A stretch of 20,431 bases of DNA, from NCBI GenBank assembly GCA_035499215.1, contig DATJZH010000349.1, positions 1 through 20,431 of the forward strand, given 5' to 3'. The DNA is from DATJZH01 sp035499215 (lineage in GTDB: Bacteria; Actinomycetota; Actinomycetes; Streptosporangiales; Streptosporangiaceae). Below the pieces are notes generated by a model. The model was not told the origin of the DNA and did not search any database. It worked only from the letters and a program-made list of their open reading frames with translations. This document shows positions 5,195 to 12,572 of this stretch, piece after piece. The position numbers and the translations under genes are program-made. Position 1 is the stretch's first letter, and the number at the start of each line of letters is the position of its first letter.

Positions 5195-7948
5195 AACGGC
5201 CGGCGCCCCGCTCACCGGACCGCCGGGAGCCGGGATGCGCGGCGGTCCGGCGGGACCGACGGGCCCGGCCAACATCTCGATCGCGCCGGCCGTCATCGGC
5301 CGGGCCACAAGGTAGCCCTGGCCGAGACTGCAGCCCATGCCGCGCAGCATCTCCAGCTGCTCCGGCCGCTCGATTCCCTCGGCCACAACCTCGATACCCA
5401 GGTCGTGGCCGACACCGACGATCGTCCGGGTCAGCATGTCCAGGGTCGGGTCCGTGCCGAGCCCCGACACGAACGATGGGTCGATCTTGATGACGTCCAC
5501 CGGCAAGTGCCGCAGGTAGGCCAGGGACGCATATCCGGTCCCGAAGTCATCGATGGCCAGCCGGACTCCGAGGTCCCGGAGCTCGGCAAGGCCGGCGATC
5601 ATCGAATCGGCGCCATCGATCAGGACGCGCTCAGTTACCTCCAGTGTCAGGGTCCCCGGTGGCAGGCCGTTGTCCGCAAGCGCGGCGAGCACAGCCTGCG
5701 TGACGCGCGAGGCACTGACTTGCCGGGGCGAGAAGTTGACGGAGAGGCCGACCGTCCAGCCGCCCGCCCGCCACCGCGCGACCTGCTCGCACGCCGCGCG
5801 CAGCACCCAGTCTCCCAGCGGCACGATCAGCCCGCTGTCCTCGGCCACGCCCAGGAACTCGGCGGGCGGGATCAGCTCGCCGCCGCGCGGCCAGCGCACC
5901 AGCGCCTCTACCGCGGCTACCCGCGAGGTAGCAAGCTCCACCATGGGCTGGTACTCCAGGCCCAGCCGGCCGTGAGTGATCGCCTCGCGCAGGTCGGTGG
6001 CGAGCTCGAGCCTGCGGACGACATCGGCATGCATGTGCGCGGCGAACACCTCGACCCGTCCGCCGCCCGAGTCCTTCGCGCGCGAAAGCGCCACGTCGGC
6101 GTTGCGGAGCAGATGCTCCGACCGGTTCTCGTCGGCCAGCGCCACGCCGATGCTGGCGGTCAGCGAGACGTCCCGGTCGAGGACGCGGAACGGCTCGGCG
6201 GCGATGACGCCCGCGAGCCGCTCGGCGGTGTCGACGATTTCCTGTGCGCTCGCCGCAGTCTCGATCAGCGCAGCGAACTCGTCGCCGCCCCACCGGGCCA
6301 CGACGTCATGCGACGGCGCTGCTGCCCGAATGCGGCGCGCGGCCTGAGCGAGGACCAGGTCCCCCGCCCTGTGCCCGACCGAGTCGTTGACCGCGGTGAA
6401 CCCGTCCAGACCCACGAGGATCGCGCCCGCCTCGGCCGCAGCGCCGGCGGGCAGCGCAGGCGCGGTTCTGCGCAGGTCCCTGGCGCGCTCTTCGAGGTAG
6501 GCACGGTTGGGCAGGCCGGTGAGGCCATCGTGGAAGGTCAGGTGGGTGAGCTGGCGGCGCAGGGCCACCTGATCACTCATATCGCGCGCGGTCAGCAGCA
6601 GCCGGTCGGGCGCGCCGGGCTGGCGATAGATCGACATCGTCGACTCGACATGGCGCCAGGTTCCCTCAGCCGACCTGACCCGGCAGGAAACCCGGCCCGC
6701 CCGGTCGGCCGCGCTGCTGCTTGCCGCGCTGCTGCTTGCCGCCCTGCTGCCAGGGGCACCGCTGCCGGGGGCACCGCTGCCGGGGGAACTGGCGATGGCG
6801 GCCAGGGCCGCGCGCCTGCCGGCGGGTCTGTCCTCCGGGTGCACGAGCCCCGGCAGGTTCACGCCGTCCAGCTTCTCCGGCGCGTACCCGTAGTCGGCAA
6901 CGGCAGGGCTGGCGTAGGAAATGTTCCCGTCAAGGTCGCAGACCAGCACGACATCGCTGGTGCGGTCGGCCAGCTCACGAAACTGACGGTCGGCTTCCCG
7001 CGAGACCGCCGATGCCGAGCTCGCCCGCCGGAGCAGGCCGGTGACCCGCGCGGCCAGGGCCAGTACCATGATCGTCAGGGCGATCACCAGCACTGGGTCC
7101 AGCTGATGGCCGCCGGCTACGTTCCAGCCGAGGACCGCCAGCACGGCGGCGCCCGCCGTGAGGGCGGCCGCGAGCGTGGTGGCTCCCCGGCCTTCTGGCC
7201 GATAGCGCGCGATCGTGCCCTGGCCGGCCAGCGTAAACGGCGAGGCGGCCAGCAGGCACAGCGCGGCGATCCAGGCCGCCTGCGACCACCCGGTCGGATG
7301 CGTGCCGCTCGTCCTGGCACCGACGGCCAGGGAATCGCCGACGCACATCGCGCTGAGCGCCAGGACTGGTGCCACGCTCCGGCGCCCGGCGCGGACGGCG
7401 AAAGGCAGGATAACTGCCAGCGCGATCAGGTCAGCTACCGGTTTGATCAGGTCAAGGGCGAACGTCCCGGCGCCCACGTCCGCCTGCGCGTACACCCGGC
7501 CGAACACTGCGACCCAGCCCACGATGAACAGCCCTGAGGCCAGCAGGCTGCCGTCCGCCAGCCGCGCGACCGCGCCGCGGCCGATGCCCAGGCCCATGGC
7601 CGGCAGGCCGTAACGGCCGAGGCGCCCGCGACTGTTCGGCTCCTCCGTCTCCGGCCCGGCCAGCGATGCCATGCCGAAGGCCAGCGCAGGGAGCGCCAGC
7701 AGTGCCAGCAGATCGGCAAGCGTCAGCGGGATGGCGCCACCCAGCGGGCCGCCCCGGGCAATGAAGGCCGCGCCCCACAAGACCGCGACGACGGCCAGCC
7801 ACCGGAAGGCCATCCGCATGGCGGGCTCGCTCCCGCTGTGCCCGGCCCGGCTGTAGCCGTGCCGGGTCGGCCCGTGCCACAGCAAGATCGCAGCCAGGAA
7901 GGCGAGCAGCGCGCCGACCGCTGTCCACACTGGCGTTGCCAGGATCAT
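5189..7948 (-). CDS. Membrane PAS-GGDEF-EAL protein, probable c-di-GMP phosphodiesterase
   Basis: 919 residues. Residues 5-302 hold about eight or nine hydrophobic helices; 320-460 is a PAS domain with a low-complexity Pro/Gly/Ala/Ser insert (388-417); 465-640 is GGDEF; 650-895 is EAL. In EAL every catalytic residue I can align is present: Glu681 (EAL), Asn738, Glu770, Asp800-Asp801, Lys821, Glu857 and Gln877. In GGDEF the signature is intact (554-558), but the usual metal-ligand Asp is Gly513 (LVGLDGF), the following Lys is Thr518, and no RxxD inhibitory site is visible. I therefore predict c-di-GMP hydrolysis, with GGDEF as a GTP sensor or weak cyclase. ATG at 7948 is preferred; an in-frame GTG at 7963 lacks a ribosome site. 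It may correspond to Streptomyces SCO5511 by position (recollection). Confidence 0.92.
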   Translation of the reverse strand: MILATPVWTAVGALLAFLAAILLWHGPTRHGYSRAGHSGSEPAMRMAFRWLAVVAVLWGAAFIARGGPLGGAIPLTLADLLALLALPALAFGMASLAGPETEEPNSRGRLGRYGLPAMGLGIGRGAVARLADGSLLASGLFIVGWVAVFGRVYAQADVGAGTFALDLIKPVADLIALAVILPFAVRAGRRSVAPVLALSAMCVGDSLAVGARTSGTHPTGWSQAAWIAALCLLAASPFTLAGQGTIARYRPEGRGATTLAAALTAGAAVLAVLGWNVAGGHQLDPVLVIALTIMVLALAARVTGLLRRASSASAVSREADRQFRELADRTSDVVLVCDLDGNISYASPAVADYGYAPEKLDGVNLPGLVHPEDRPAGRRAALAAIASSPGSGAPGSGAPGSRAASSSAASSSAADRAGRVSCRVRSAEGTWRHVESTMSIYRQPGAPDRLLLTARDMSDQVALRRQLTHLTFHDGLTGLPNRAYLEERARDLRRTAPALPAGAAAEAGAILVGLDGFTAVNDSVGHRAGDLVLAQAARRIRAAAPSHDVVARWGGDEFAALIETAASAQEIVDTAERLAGVIAAEPFRVLDRDVSLTASIGVALADENRSEHLLRNADVALSRAKDSGGGRVEVFAAHMHADVVRRLELATDLREAITHGRLGLEYQPMVELATSRVAAVEALVRWPRGGELIPPAEFLGVAEDSGLIVPLGDWVLRAACEQVARWRAGGWTVGLSVNFSPRQVSASRVTQAVLAALADNGLPPGTLTLEVTERVLIDGADSMIAGLAELRDLGVRLAIDDFGTGYASLAYLRHLPVDVIKIDPSFVSGLGTDPTLDMLTRTIVGVGHDLGIEVVAEGIERPEQLEMLRGMGCSLGQGYLVARPMTAGAIEMLAGPVGPAGPPRIPAPGGPVSGAPAVL
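6711..6785. repeat. Two 15-bp tandem duplications in the PAS insert
   Basis: GCGCTGCTGCTTGCC occurs twice (6711-6725, 6726-6740), and GCACCGCTGCCGGGG occurs twice (6756-6770, 6771-6785). Both units are multiples of three, so they lengthen a flexible Ala/Ser and Pro/Gly linker in the PAS domain without breaking the frame. Confidence 0.85.
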
Positions 7949-7977
7949 TGCACCCCGCCGCACCCGTTCGCGGGCAC
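7945..7977 (-). other. Possible 10-codon leader ORF coupled to the GGDEF-EAL gene
   Basis: On the minus strand a strong AAGAGGAGG is followed 4 nt later by GTG (7977) and ten codons ending in TGA, which overlaps the ATG of the GGDEF-EAL gene (ATGA). The gene's own ATG has only a weak GGCGGGG upstream, so translation may be coupled to this leader. The same frame is open further upstream, and coding status is unproven. Confidence 0.28.
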
Positions 7978-8271
7978 CGGGCCTCCTCTTCGGCCACGTC
8001 GAGAACTGACAGCGAGCCGAGTCAGGCCCTGCAGCCGGCCTGATCCGCTCGTTCGTTTCTGCGGCTCCTCATCGAGCCCGGGGCTCTCCCTTGAGCCTTG
8101 GCAGCGCCATCCTCGCGGCAAGCGTCCCGGCCTGTCAGGCGGCAGCCTGGCCGCGGGATACTTGCACACATGAGCAAGGTTGGCTCACTCTACGTGCCGG
8201 AGGTCACGCTTCGATTGAGGAAGGGCGTAGACCAGGAGACAACTTGACCGGGTCCGGCGGTCAGCGCCGCC
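7949..8271. other. Gene-free leader region of the GGDEF-EAL gene
   Basis: 323 bp between the GGDEF-EAL gene and the hydroxyacid dehydrogenase gene. It contains a possible coupled leader ORF at the left end, a short hairpin GAGCC/GGCTC (8074-8086), and a promoter candidate with an adjacent inverted repeat near 8171-8192. I see no clear terminator for the hydroxyacid dehydrogenase gene and no protein gene I would defend. Confidence 0.5.
8171..8192 (-). promoter_or_regulatory. Possible promoter and operator-like repeat for the GGDEF-EAL gene
   Basis: TAGAGT on the minus strand (complement of 8187-8192) fits TANNNT. It adjoins an inverted repeat TGAGC, 7 nt, GCTCA (8171-8187) sharing one base with it. 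This would give a leader of about 230 nt. There is no good -35, and 5-bp arms are not rare in GC-rich DNA. Confidence 0.25.
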
Positions 8272-9183
8272 TCAGTACTCGCCCGTTATCACGTTGGCGA
8301 GCGGCTGGCCCGCCAGGAAGCGTCGTACTTGCTCCCGGACAAACGAGGCAGCAGTCGTCGCTGACACCGGCGTGGAGGCTGCGACATGTGGCGTGATGAG
8401 GACGTTGGGCATGGCCCACAGCGGATGCCCCGGCTCGAGCGGCTCAGGGTCGGTCACGTCAAGCGCCGCATGCAGACGGCCGGAGCGCAGTTCAGCGCAG
8501 AGCGCGTCGGTGCTGAGCAGCGAGCCGCGCGCAGCGTTGACCAGCAGCGCCCCGTCCTTCATCAGGGCGAGAAATCCCGAATCGGCCATGCCGATCGTCT
8601 GCGCGGTCACCGGCGCGAGCAAGATCACCACATCAGCCTGCGGCAGCAGGTCCGGGATGTCGGCGACCGGGCTGACCCCGCCGCGGGCGGTCCTGGCAAC
8701 CCGCAGCATCCTGACATCGAATCCAGCCAGCCTGCGCTCCACGGCAGCCCCGATCGAGCCGTAACCGACCACCAGCACCGTCTTGCCTGCCAGGCAGCCG
8801 GTGAACCGGTAGCTCCAGCGCCCGGCGGCCTGCTCGGCGGCGAAGTAAGGGAACTGCCGGACCGAGGCGAGCATCGCGGCCACGACCCACTCGGCGGTGC
8901 TCGCATCGTGCACGCCCCGCGCGTTGCAGAGCGCGACGCCGCCGGGAACGTGCGGGCGCAGCAGGTCAATGCCGGCGGTCAGCGCCTGCACGACCTTGAG
9001 GCGGGGCAGCCGGGTCATCGCCGCGATCGCCGCCGGACCAGGAAAGAACGGGGGGACATAGAACTCGACCTCGCTCGCGCTGCCCGGCAGCCTGCCGTGG
9101 TCGGTGTCGACCAGCTCGACGCGCACGCCGTCCAGCCCCGTCAGCGCTGTCGCTACCGGCTCAAGCGGCACCCATACCAGCAT
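8272..9183 (-). CDS. D-2-hydroxyacid dehydrogenase family protein
   Basis: 303 residues, cytoplasmic NAD(P)-dependent oxidoreductase of the D-isomer 2-hydroxyacid dehydrogenase family, which interconverts 2-oxo acids and D-2-hydroxyacids. The nucleotide-binding motif is GYGSIG (140-145). Catalytic Arg219 (NAARG), Glu247 (DPEPLEPGHPLW) and His266 (TPHVA) are all present. It is shorter than SerA, with no regulatory or ACT domain, so it is not a phosphoglycerate dehydrogenase of the long type; the substrate cannot be read from the sequence. The ATG is preceded by GAGGTGAGG. It begins 30 bp after the gatB stop on the same strand, so it is probably the last gene of the gatCAB operon, though no functional link to tRNA amidation is known to me. 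Confidence 0.9.
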   Translation of the reverse strand: MLVWVPLEPVATALTGLDGVRVELVDTDHGRLPGSASEVEFYVPPFFPGPAAIAAMTRLPRLKVVQALTAGIDLLRPHVPGGVALCNARGVHDASTAEWVVAAMLASVRQFPYFAAEQAAGRWSYRFTGCLAGKTVLVVGYGSIGAAVERRLAGFDVRMLRVARTARGGVSPVADIPDLLPQADVVILLAPVTAQTIGMADSGFLALMKDGALLVNAARGSLLSTDALCAELRSGRLHAALDVTDPEPLEPGHPLWAMPNVLITPHVAASTPVSATTAASFVREQVRRFLAGQPLANVITGEY

Positions 9184-9213
9184 GACCTCACCTCGCCGGT
9201 CCCGATGGCGGCG

Positions 9214-10713
9214 TCAGGCGAGCCGCTGGAGGATCAGCTCGCGGACTCTCGCCGCGTCGGCCTGGCCCCTGGTCGCCTTCATGACCGCGCCGACGAGCGC
9301 GCCAGCCGCGGCTTTCTTGCCGGCCCGGATCTTCCCGGCCACGTCGGGGCTTGCGGCTATCGCAGCGTCCACGGCGGCGGCCAGCGCACTGTCGTCGCTG
9401 ACCACGGCCAGGCCGCGGGCGGCTACGACCTGGTCGGGACCGCCTTCACCGGCCAGGATGCCGTCCAGCACCTGGCGCGCCAGCTTGTCGTTCAGCGCAC
9501 CGGACGCGACGAGCTCGCTGACCCGCGCGACCTGCGCCGGGGTCACCGGCAGCGCGGCGAGCTCAATCCCCGACTCGTTGGCCCGCCGGGACAGCTCGCC
9601 CAGCCACCACTTGCGCGCATCAGCGGGCAGCGCGCCCGCGGCTACTGTCTCGGCCACCAGATCCAGCGCGGCCGCGTTGTGCAGCGCGGTCATGTCGGTG
9701 TCGGCCAGGCCCCATTCTGCCTGCAGCCGGGCCCGCCTGGCGGCGGGCAGCTCCGGCAGCGCGGCGCGCAGCCGCGCCACCCATTCGGCCGGCGGCGCGA
9801 CCGGGACCAGGTCGGGCTCAGGGAAGTAGCGGTAGTCCTGCGCTTCTTCCTTGCTGCGCCCCGGCGTGGTGGACCCCGTATCCTCGTGGAAGTGCCGGGT
9901 CTCCAGCCTTACCCTGCCGCCGGCGTCCAGGACGGCTGCCTGCCGCTCTATCTCGGACCGGACGGCGCGCTCGACCGAGCGCAGCGAGTTCACGTTCTTG
10001 GTCTCCGTCCTGGTGCCCCAGCGGGCAGATCCGGCCGGCGCCAGTGAGGTGTTGACGTCGCAGCGTAGCGAGCCCTCCTCCATCCGGACGTCGGAGACGC
10101 CGAGCGCGCGGAGCAGGTCGCGCAGCTCGGTCACGTAGGCCCGCGCCACGGCGGGCGCGAGCGCGCCGGTGCCCGCCACCGGCTTGGTGACCACTTCCAC
10201 CAGCGGTATCCCGGCCCTGTTGTAATCGACAAGCGAGTACTCAGCGCCGTGGATACGCCCGGTAGCGCCGCCCACGTGCAGCGACTTGCCGGTGTCCTCT
10301 TCCAGGTGCACGCGCTCGATGCCCACCCGGAATCGGCGGCCATCGCAGGTGATGTCCAGCGAGCCGTCGGTGCACAGCGGCTCGTCGTACTGCGAGATCT
10401 GGAAGTCCTTCGGCATGTCCGGGTAGAAGTAATTCTTCCTCGCGAACCGGCACCAGGCGGCGATCGAGCAGTTCAGCGCCAGGCCGATCTTGATTGCGTA
10501 CTCGATCGCGGCCCGGCTGGCGACGGGCAGCGAACCGGGCAGCCCCAGGCAGACCGGGCACACCGCCGAGTTGGGCTCGGCACCGAACTCGGCTCGGCAG
10601 CCGCAGAACATCTTCGTCCGGGTGCCGAGCTCAACGTGCGTTTCCAGGCCGATCACCGGGTCGTACCTGGCCGCGGCCTCGTCAAGCGGAACCGGCACGG
10701 TCGGCTCAGTCAT
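9214..10713 (-). CDS. gatB: Asp-tRNA(Asn)/Glu-tRNA(Gln) amidotransferase subunit B
   Basis: 499 residues. GatB binds the misacylated Glu-tRNA(Gln) or Asp-tRNA(Asn), uses ATP to activate the carboxylate and accepts ammonia from GatA. Visible features: the opening YDPVIGLETHVEL, a zinc site Cys37-x-Cys39 and Cys52-x2-Cys55, the GatB signature around DYNRAGIPLVEVVTKP, EEGSLRCDVN, and a helical YqeY-like tail (about 350-499) that contacts the tRNA elbow. The ATG at 10713 overlaps the gatA stop by 8 nt (ATGACTGA), so translation is probably coupled; a TTG two codons earlier is also in frame but less likely. A lone gatB tail deletion is excluded because the protein has full length. Confidence 0.97.
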   Translation of the reverse strand: MTEPTVPVPLDEAAARYDPVIGLETHVELGTRTKMFCGCRAEFGAEPNSAVCPVCLGLPGSLPVASRAAIEYAIKIGLALNCSIAAWCRFARKNYFYPDMPKDFQISQYDEPLCTDGSLDITCDGRRFRVGIERVHLEEDTGKSLHVGGATGRIHGAEYSLVDYNRAGIPLVEVVTKPVAGTGALAPAVARAYVTELRDLLRALGVSDVRMEEGSLRCDVNTSLAPAGSARWGTRTETKNVNSLRSVERAVRSEIERQAAVLDAGGRVRLETRHFHEDTGSTTPGRSKEEAQDYRYFPEPDLVPVAPPAEWVARLRAALPELPAARRARLQAEWGLADTDMTALHNAAALDLVAETVAAGALPADARKWWLGELSRRANESGIELAALPVTPAQVARVSELVASGALNDKLARQVLDGILAGEGGPDQVVAARGLAVVSDDSALAAAVDAAIAASPDVAGKIRAGKKAAAGALVGAVMKATRGQADAARVRELILQRLA

Positions 10714-12217
10714 CGCCAAGCCCGTTCGCCGCGGTCAGCAGCGGCTGGCCCCAGCGCTGCTGCAGCGCCGCCTCCACCGCTGCGCCGACCCGGTAGAGCC
10801 GGTCATCGGCCAGTGCTGGCGCCATGATCTGCAGCCCGACAGGCAGCCCGTCCTCGGGTGCGAGCCCGCACGGCACTGACAGCGCCGCGTTGCCGGCCAG
10901 GTCCGAGGGGATGGTGCACAAGTCGGCCAGGTACATCGCCATCGGGTTGTCGGCGCGCTCGCCGATCGGGAACGCGGTCGTCGGGGTGGTCGGCGACACC
11001 AGAACGTCGACCTGCTCGAAAGCCGCGTCGAAATCGCGGCAGATCAGCGTCCGGACCTGCTGGGCCTTGCCGTAGTAGGCGTCGTAGTACCCGCTGGACA
11101 GCGCGTAGGTCCCCAGCATGATCCGGCGCTTGACCTCGGCGCCGAACCCGGCCGCCCTGGTAACCGACATGACCTCCTCGGCGTCCCTGGTGCCGTCGTC
11201 GCCGATCCGCAGGCCGTAGCGCATGCCGTCGAACCTGGCCAGATTGGACGAGCACTCGCTCGGCGCGATCAGGTAATAAGCCGGCAGCGCATAGCGGAAA
11301 TGCGGACAGGACACCTCGATGACCTTGGCGCCGAGCGAGCCAAGCAGTTCCACCGCCTCGCCGAACCGGGCCTGCACGCCGGCCTGGTACCCCTCGCCGG
11401 CGAGCTCGGTGACCACGCCGATCCGCATCCCGGCGACGTCCGCCTGCCGGGCCGCGGCGACAACCGGCGGGACCGGCGCGGCCACCGAGGTCGAGTCGCA
11501 CGGGTCGTGGCCGGACATCGCCTCATGCAGCAGCGCGGTGTCCAGCACGGTGCGGGCCAGCGGGCCCGGCGTGTCCAGCGAGGAGGCGAACGCCACCACT
11601 CCGTACCGGGAGGATCCGCCGTAGGTGGGCTTGGTTCCGACGATCCCGCAGACGGCGGCCGGCTGCCGGATCGAGCCGCCGGTGTCGGTCCCGACGGCGA
11701 GCGGAGCCTCGAAGGCGGTCACTGCCGCGGCGCAGCCGCCGGACGAGCCGCCGGGCACCCGGCTGAGGTCCCACGGATTGCGCGAAGGGCCGAACGCGGA
11801 GTTCTCCGTGGATGAGCCCATCGCGAACTCGTCCATGTTCGCCTTGCCCAGGATCACGACGCCCGCCCGGCGCAGCCGCCGCGTGACCGTGGCGTCATAC
11901 GGCGGCAGCCAGCCGGCCAGGATCCGCGATCCGCAGGTAGTGGGCATGTCCGCGGTGGTGAAAACATCCTTCAGCGCGAGCGGCACGCCGGCCAGCGGGC
12001 CGAGCGCATCGCCTGCTGCCCGGCGGTCATCCACGGCGCGCGCGGCGGCCAGCGCCGGCTCGGCAGCAACATGCAGGAAGGCGTGAAGCCGGTCGTCGGC
12101 TGCCGCGATCCGGTCCAGGTGCGCCTGCGTGACCTCGGCGGCCGATACCTCGCCGCCCGCCACAGCGGCCGCGAGGTCGGCCGCGGTCCGCCTGATCAGC
12201 TCGCCGTCCATCGTCAT
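10706..12217 (-). CDS. gatA: Asp-tRNA(Asn)/Glu-tRNA(Gln) amidotransferase subunit A
   Basis: 503 residues, the amidase-signature subunit that hydrolyses glutamine and feeds ammonia to GatB. The Ser-cisSer-Lys triad is complete: Lys83 (ALKDVF), Ser158 (PGGSSGG) and Ser182 (GTDTGGSIRQP), with the spacing usual for GatA. Typical GatA sequences GKANMDEFAMGSSTENSAFG and the C-terminal GLPVGLQIMAP are present. In the normally conserved KPTYGRVSRYG segment this protein has KPTYGGSSRYG, a small departure outside the triad. The ATG at 12217 overlaps the gatC stop (ATGA), which indicates translational coupling; a second in-frame ATG two codons later is possible. Presence of gatCAB implies that at least one of Gln-tRNA or Asn-tRNA is made by the indirect route. 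Confidence 0.97.
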   Translation of the reverse strand: MTMDGELIRRTAADLAAAVAGGEVSAAEVTQAHLDRIAAADDRLHAFLHVAAEPALAAARAVDDRRAAGDALGPLAGVPLALKDVFTTADMPTTCGSRILAGWLPPYDATVTRRLRRAGVVILGKANMDEFAMGSSTENSAFGPSRNPWDLSRVPGGSSGGCAAAVTAFEAPLAVGTDTGGSIRQPAAVCGIVGTKPTYGGSSRYGVVAFASSLDTPGPLARTVLDTALLHEAMSGHDPCDSTSVAAPVPPVVAAARQADVAGMRIGVVTELAGEGYQAGVQARFGEAVELLGSLGAKVIEVSCPHFRYALPAYYLIAPSECSSNLARFDGMRYGLRIGDDGTRDAEEVMSVTRAAGFGAEVKRRIMLGTYALSSGYYDAYYGKAQQVRTLICRDFDAAFEQVDVLVSPTTPTTAFPIGERADNPMAMYLADLCTIPSDLAGNAALSVPCGLAPEDGLPVGLQIMAPALADDRLYRVGAAVEAALQQRWGQPLLTAANGLGDD

Positions 12218-12510
12218 GCCTCGTCGGCCAGGATGCGCGGCACCCGGAACCGTCCCTGCTCTGCCGCCGGCGCCTGCGCCAGGGCCGCCTGCGCGCCGAG
12301 CGGCGGAACGACGGCGTCATCTCGCAGCACGTTGACCAGCGGCAGGGCATGCGTCATCGGCGGGATGCCCTCGGCGGCCACTTCCTGGACCCGTGCCACC
12401 GCGCCGATGATCACATCGAGCTGGCCGGCGAAACGGTCAAGCTCGGCATCCGAGAGGGCCAGCCGGGACAGCCGCGCAAGGTGGGCGACCTCCTCGCGGG
12501 TTATCGACAT
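12214..12510 (-). CDS. gatC: Asp-tRNA(Asn)/Glu-tRNA(Gln) amidotransferase subunit C
   Basis: 98 residues, the small belt-like subunit that wraps and stabilises the GatA-GatB interface. It begins with the family opening MSITREEVAHLARLSRLALSDAEL, has the central DVIIGAVARVQEV helix and ends with the GRFRVPRIL segment. I chose the ATG at 12510 because it starts exactly at the conserved N-terminus and lies 7 nt after a TAGTAT -10 box, suggesting a leaderless mRNA; no Shine-Dalgarno sequence is present. An in-frame ATG at 12519 would overlap the -10 box. It is the first gene of the gatC-gatA-gatB-dehydrogenase unit. Confidence 0.95.
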   Translation of the reverse strand: MSITREEVAHLARLSRLALSDAELDRFAGQLDVIIGAVARVQEVAAEGIPPMTHALPLVNVLRDDAVVPPLGAQAALAQAPAAEQGRFRVPRILADEA

Positions 12511-12517
12511 GGGGGCC

Positions 12518-12523
12518 ATACTA
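12518..12523 (-). promoter_or_regulatory. -10 box of the gatCAB operon, probably leaderless
   Basis: TAGTAT on the minus strand (complement of 12518-12523) is followed by 7 nt (GGCCCCC) and the gatC ATG. No strong -35 is seen 17-18 bp upstream. Absence of a ribosome binding site before the conserved gatC start supports leaderless initiation. Confidence 0.5.
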
Positions 12524-12572
12524 GAGGCCGCCCGAGGCAAAATCGCATCGCGGCTGACCGGCGGGCCGGTGC

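Noticed and set aside
5405..7537. 710-codon plus-strand open frame across the GGDEF-EAL gene
   Set aside because: It is antisense to a protein with complete EAL and recognisable PAS and GGDEF domains, with low-complexity Arg/Gly/Ala composition and no motif.
7945..8169. 74-codon minus-strand ORF upstream of the GGDEF-EAL gene
   Set aside because: No ribosome site at its ATG and no family resemblance; only the last ten codons after AAGAGGAGG are arguable as a leader.
8386..10047. 553-codon plus-strand open frame across the hydroxyacid dehydrogenase gene and gatB
   Set aside because: It is antisense to two clear enzymes and spans their intergenic gap; composition and absence of a start signal mark it as a shadow.
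10714..10719. TTG start two codons upstream for gatB
   Set aside because: The ATG at 10713 is a better codon, overlaps the gatA stop in a typical coupled arrangement, and gives the normal family N-terminus.
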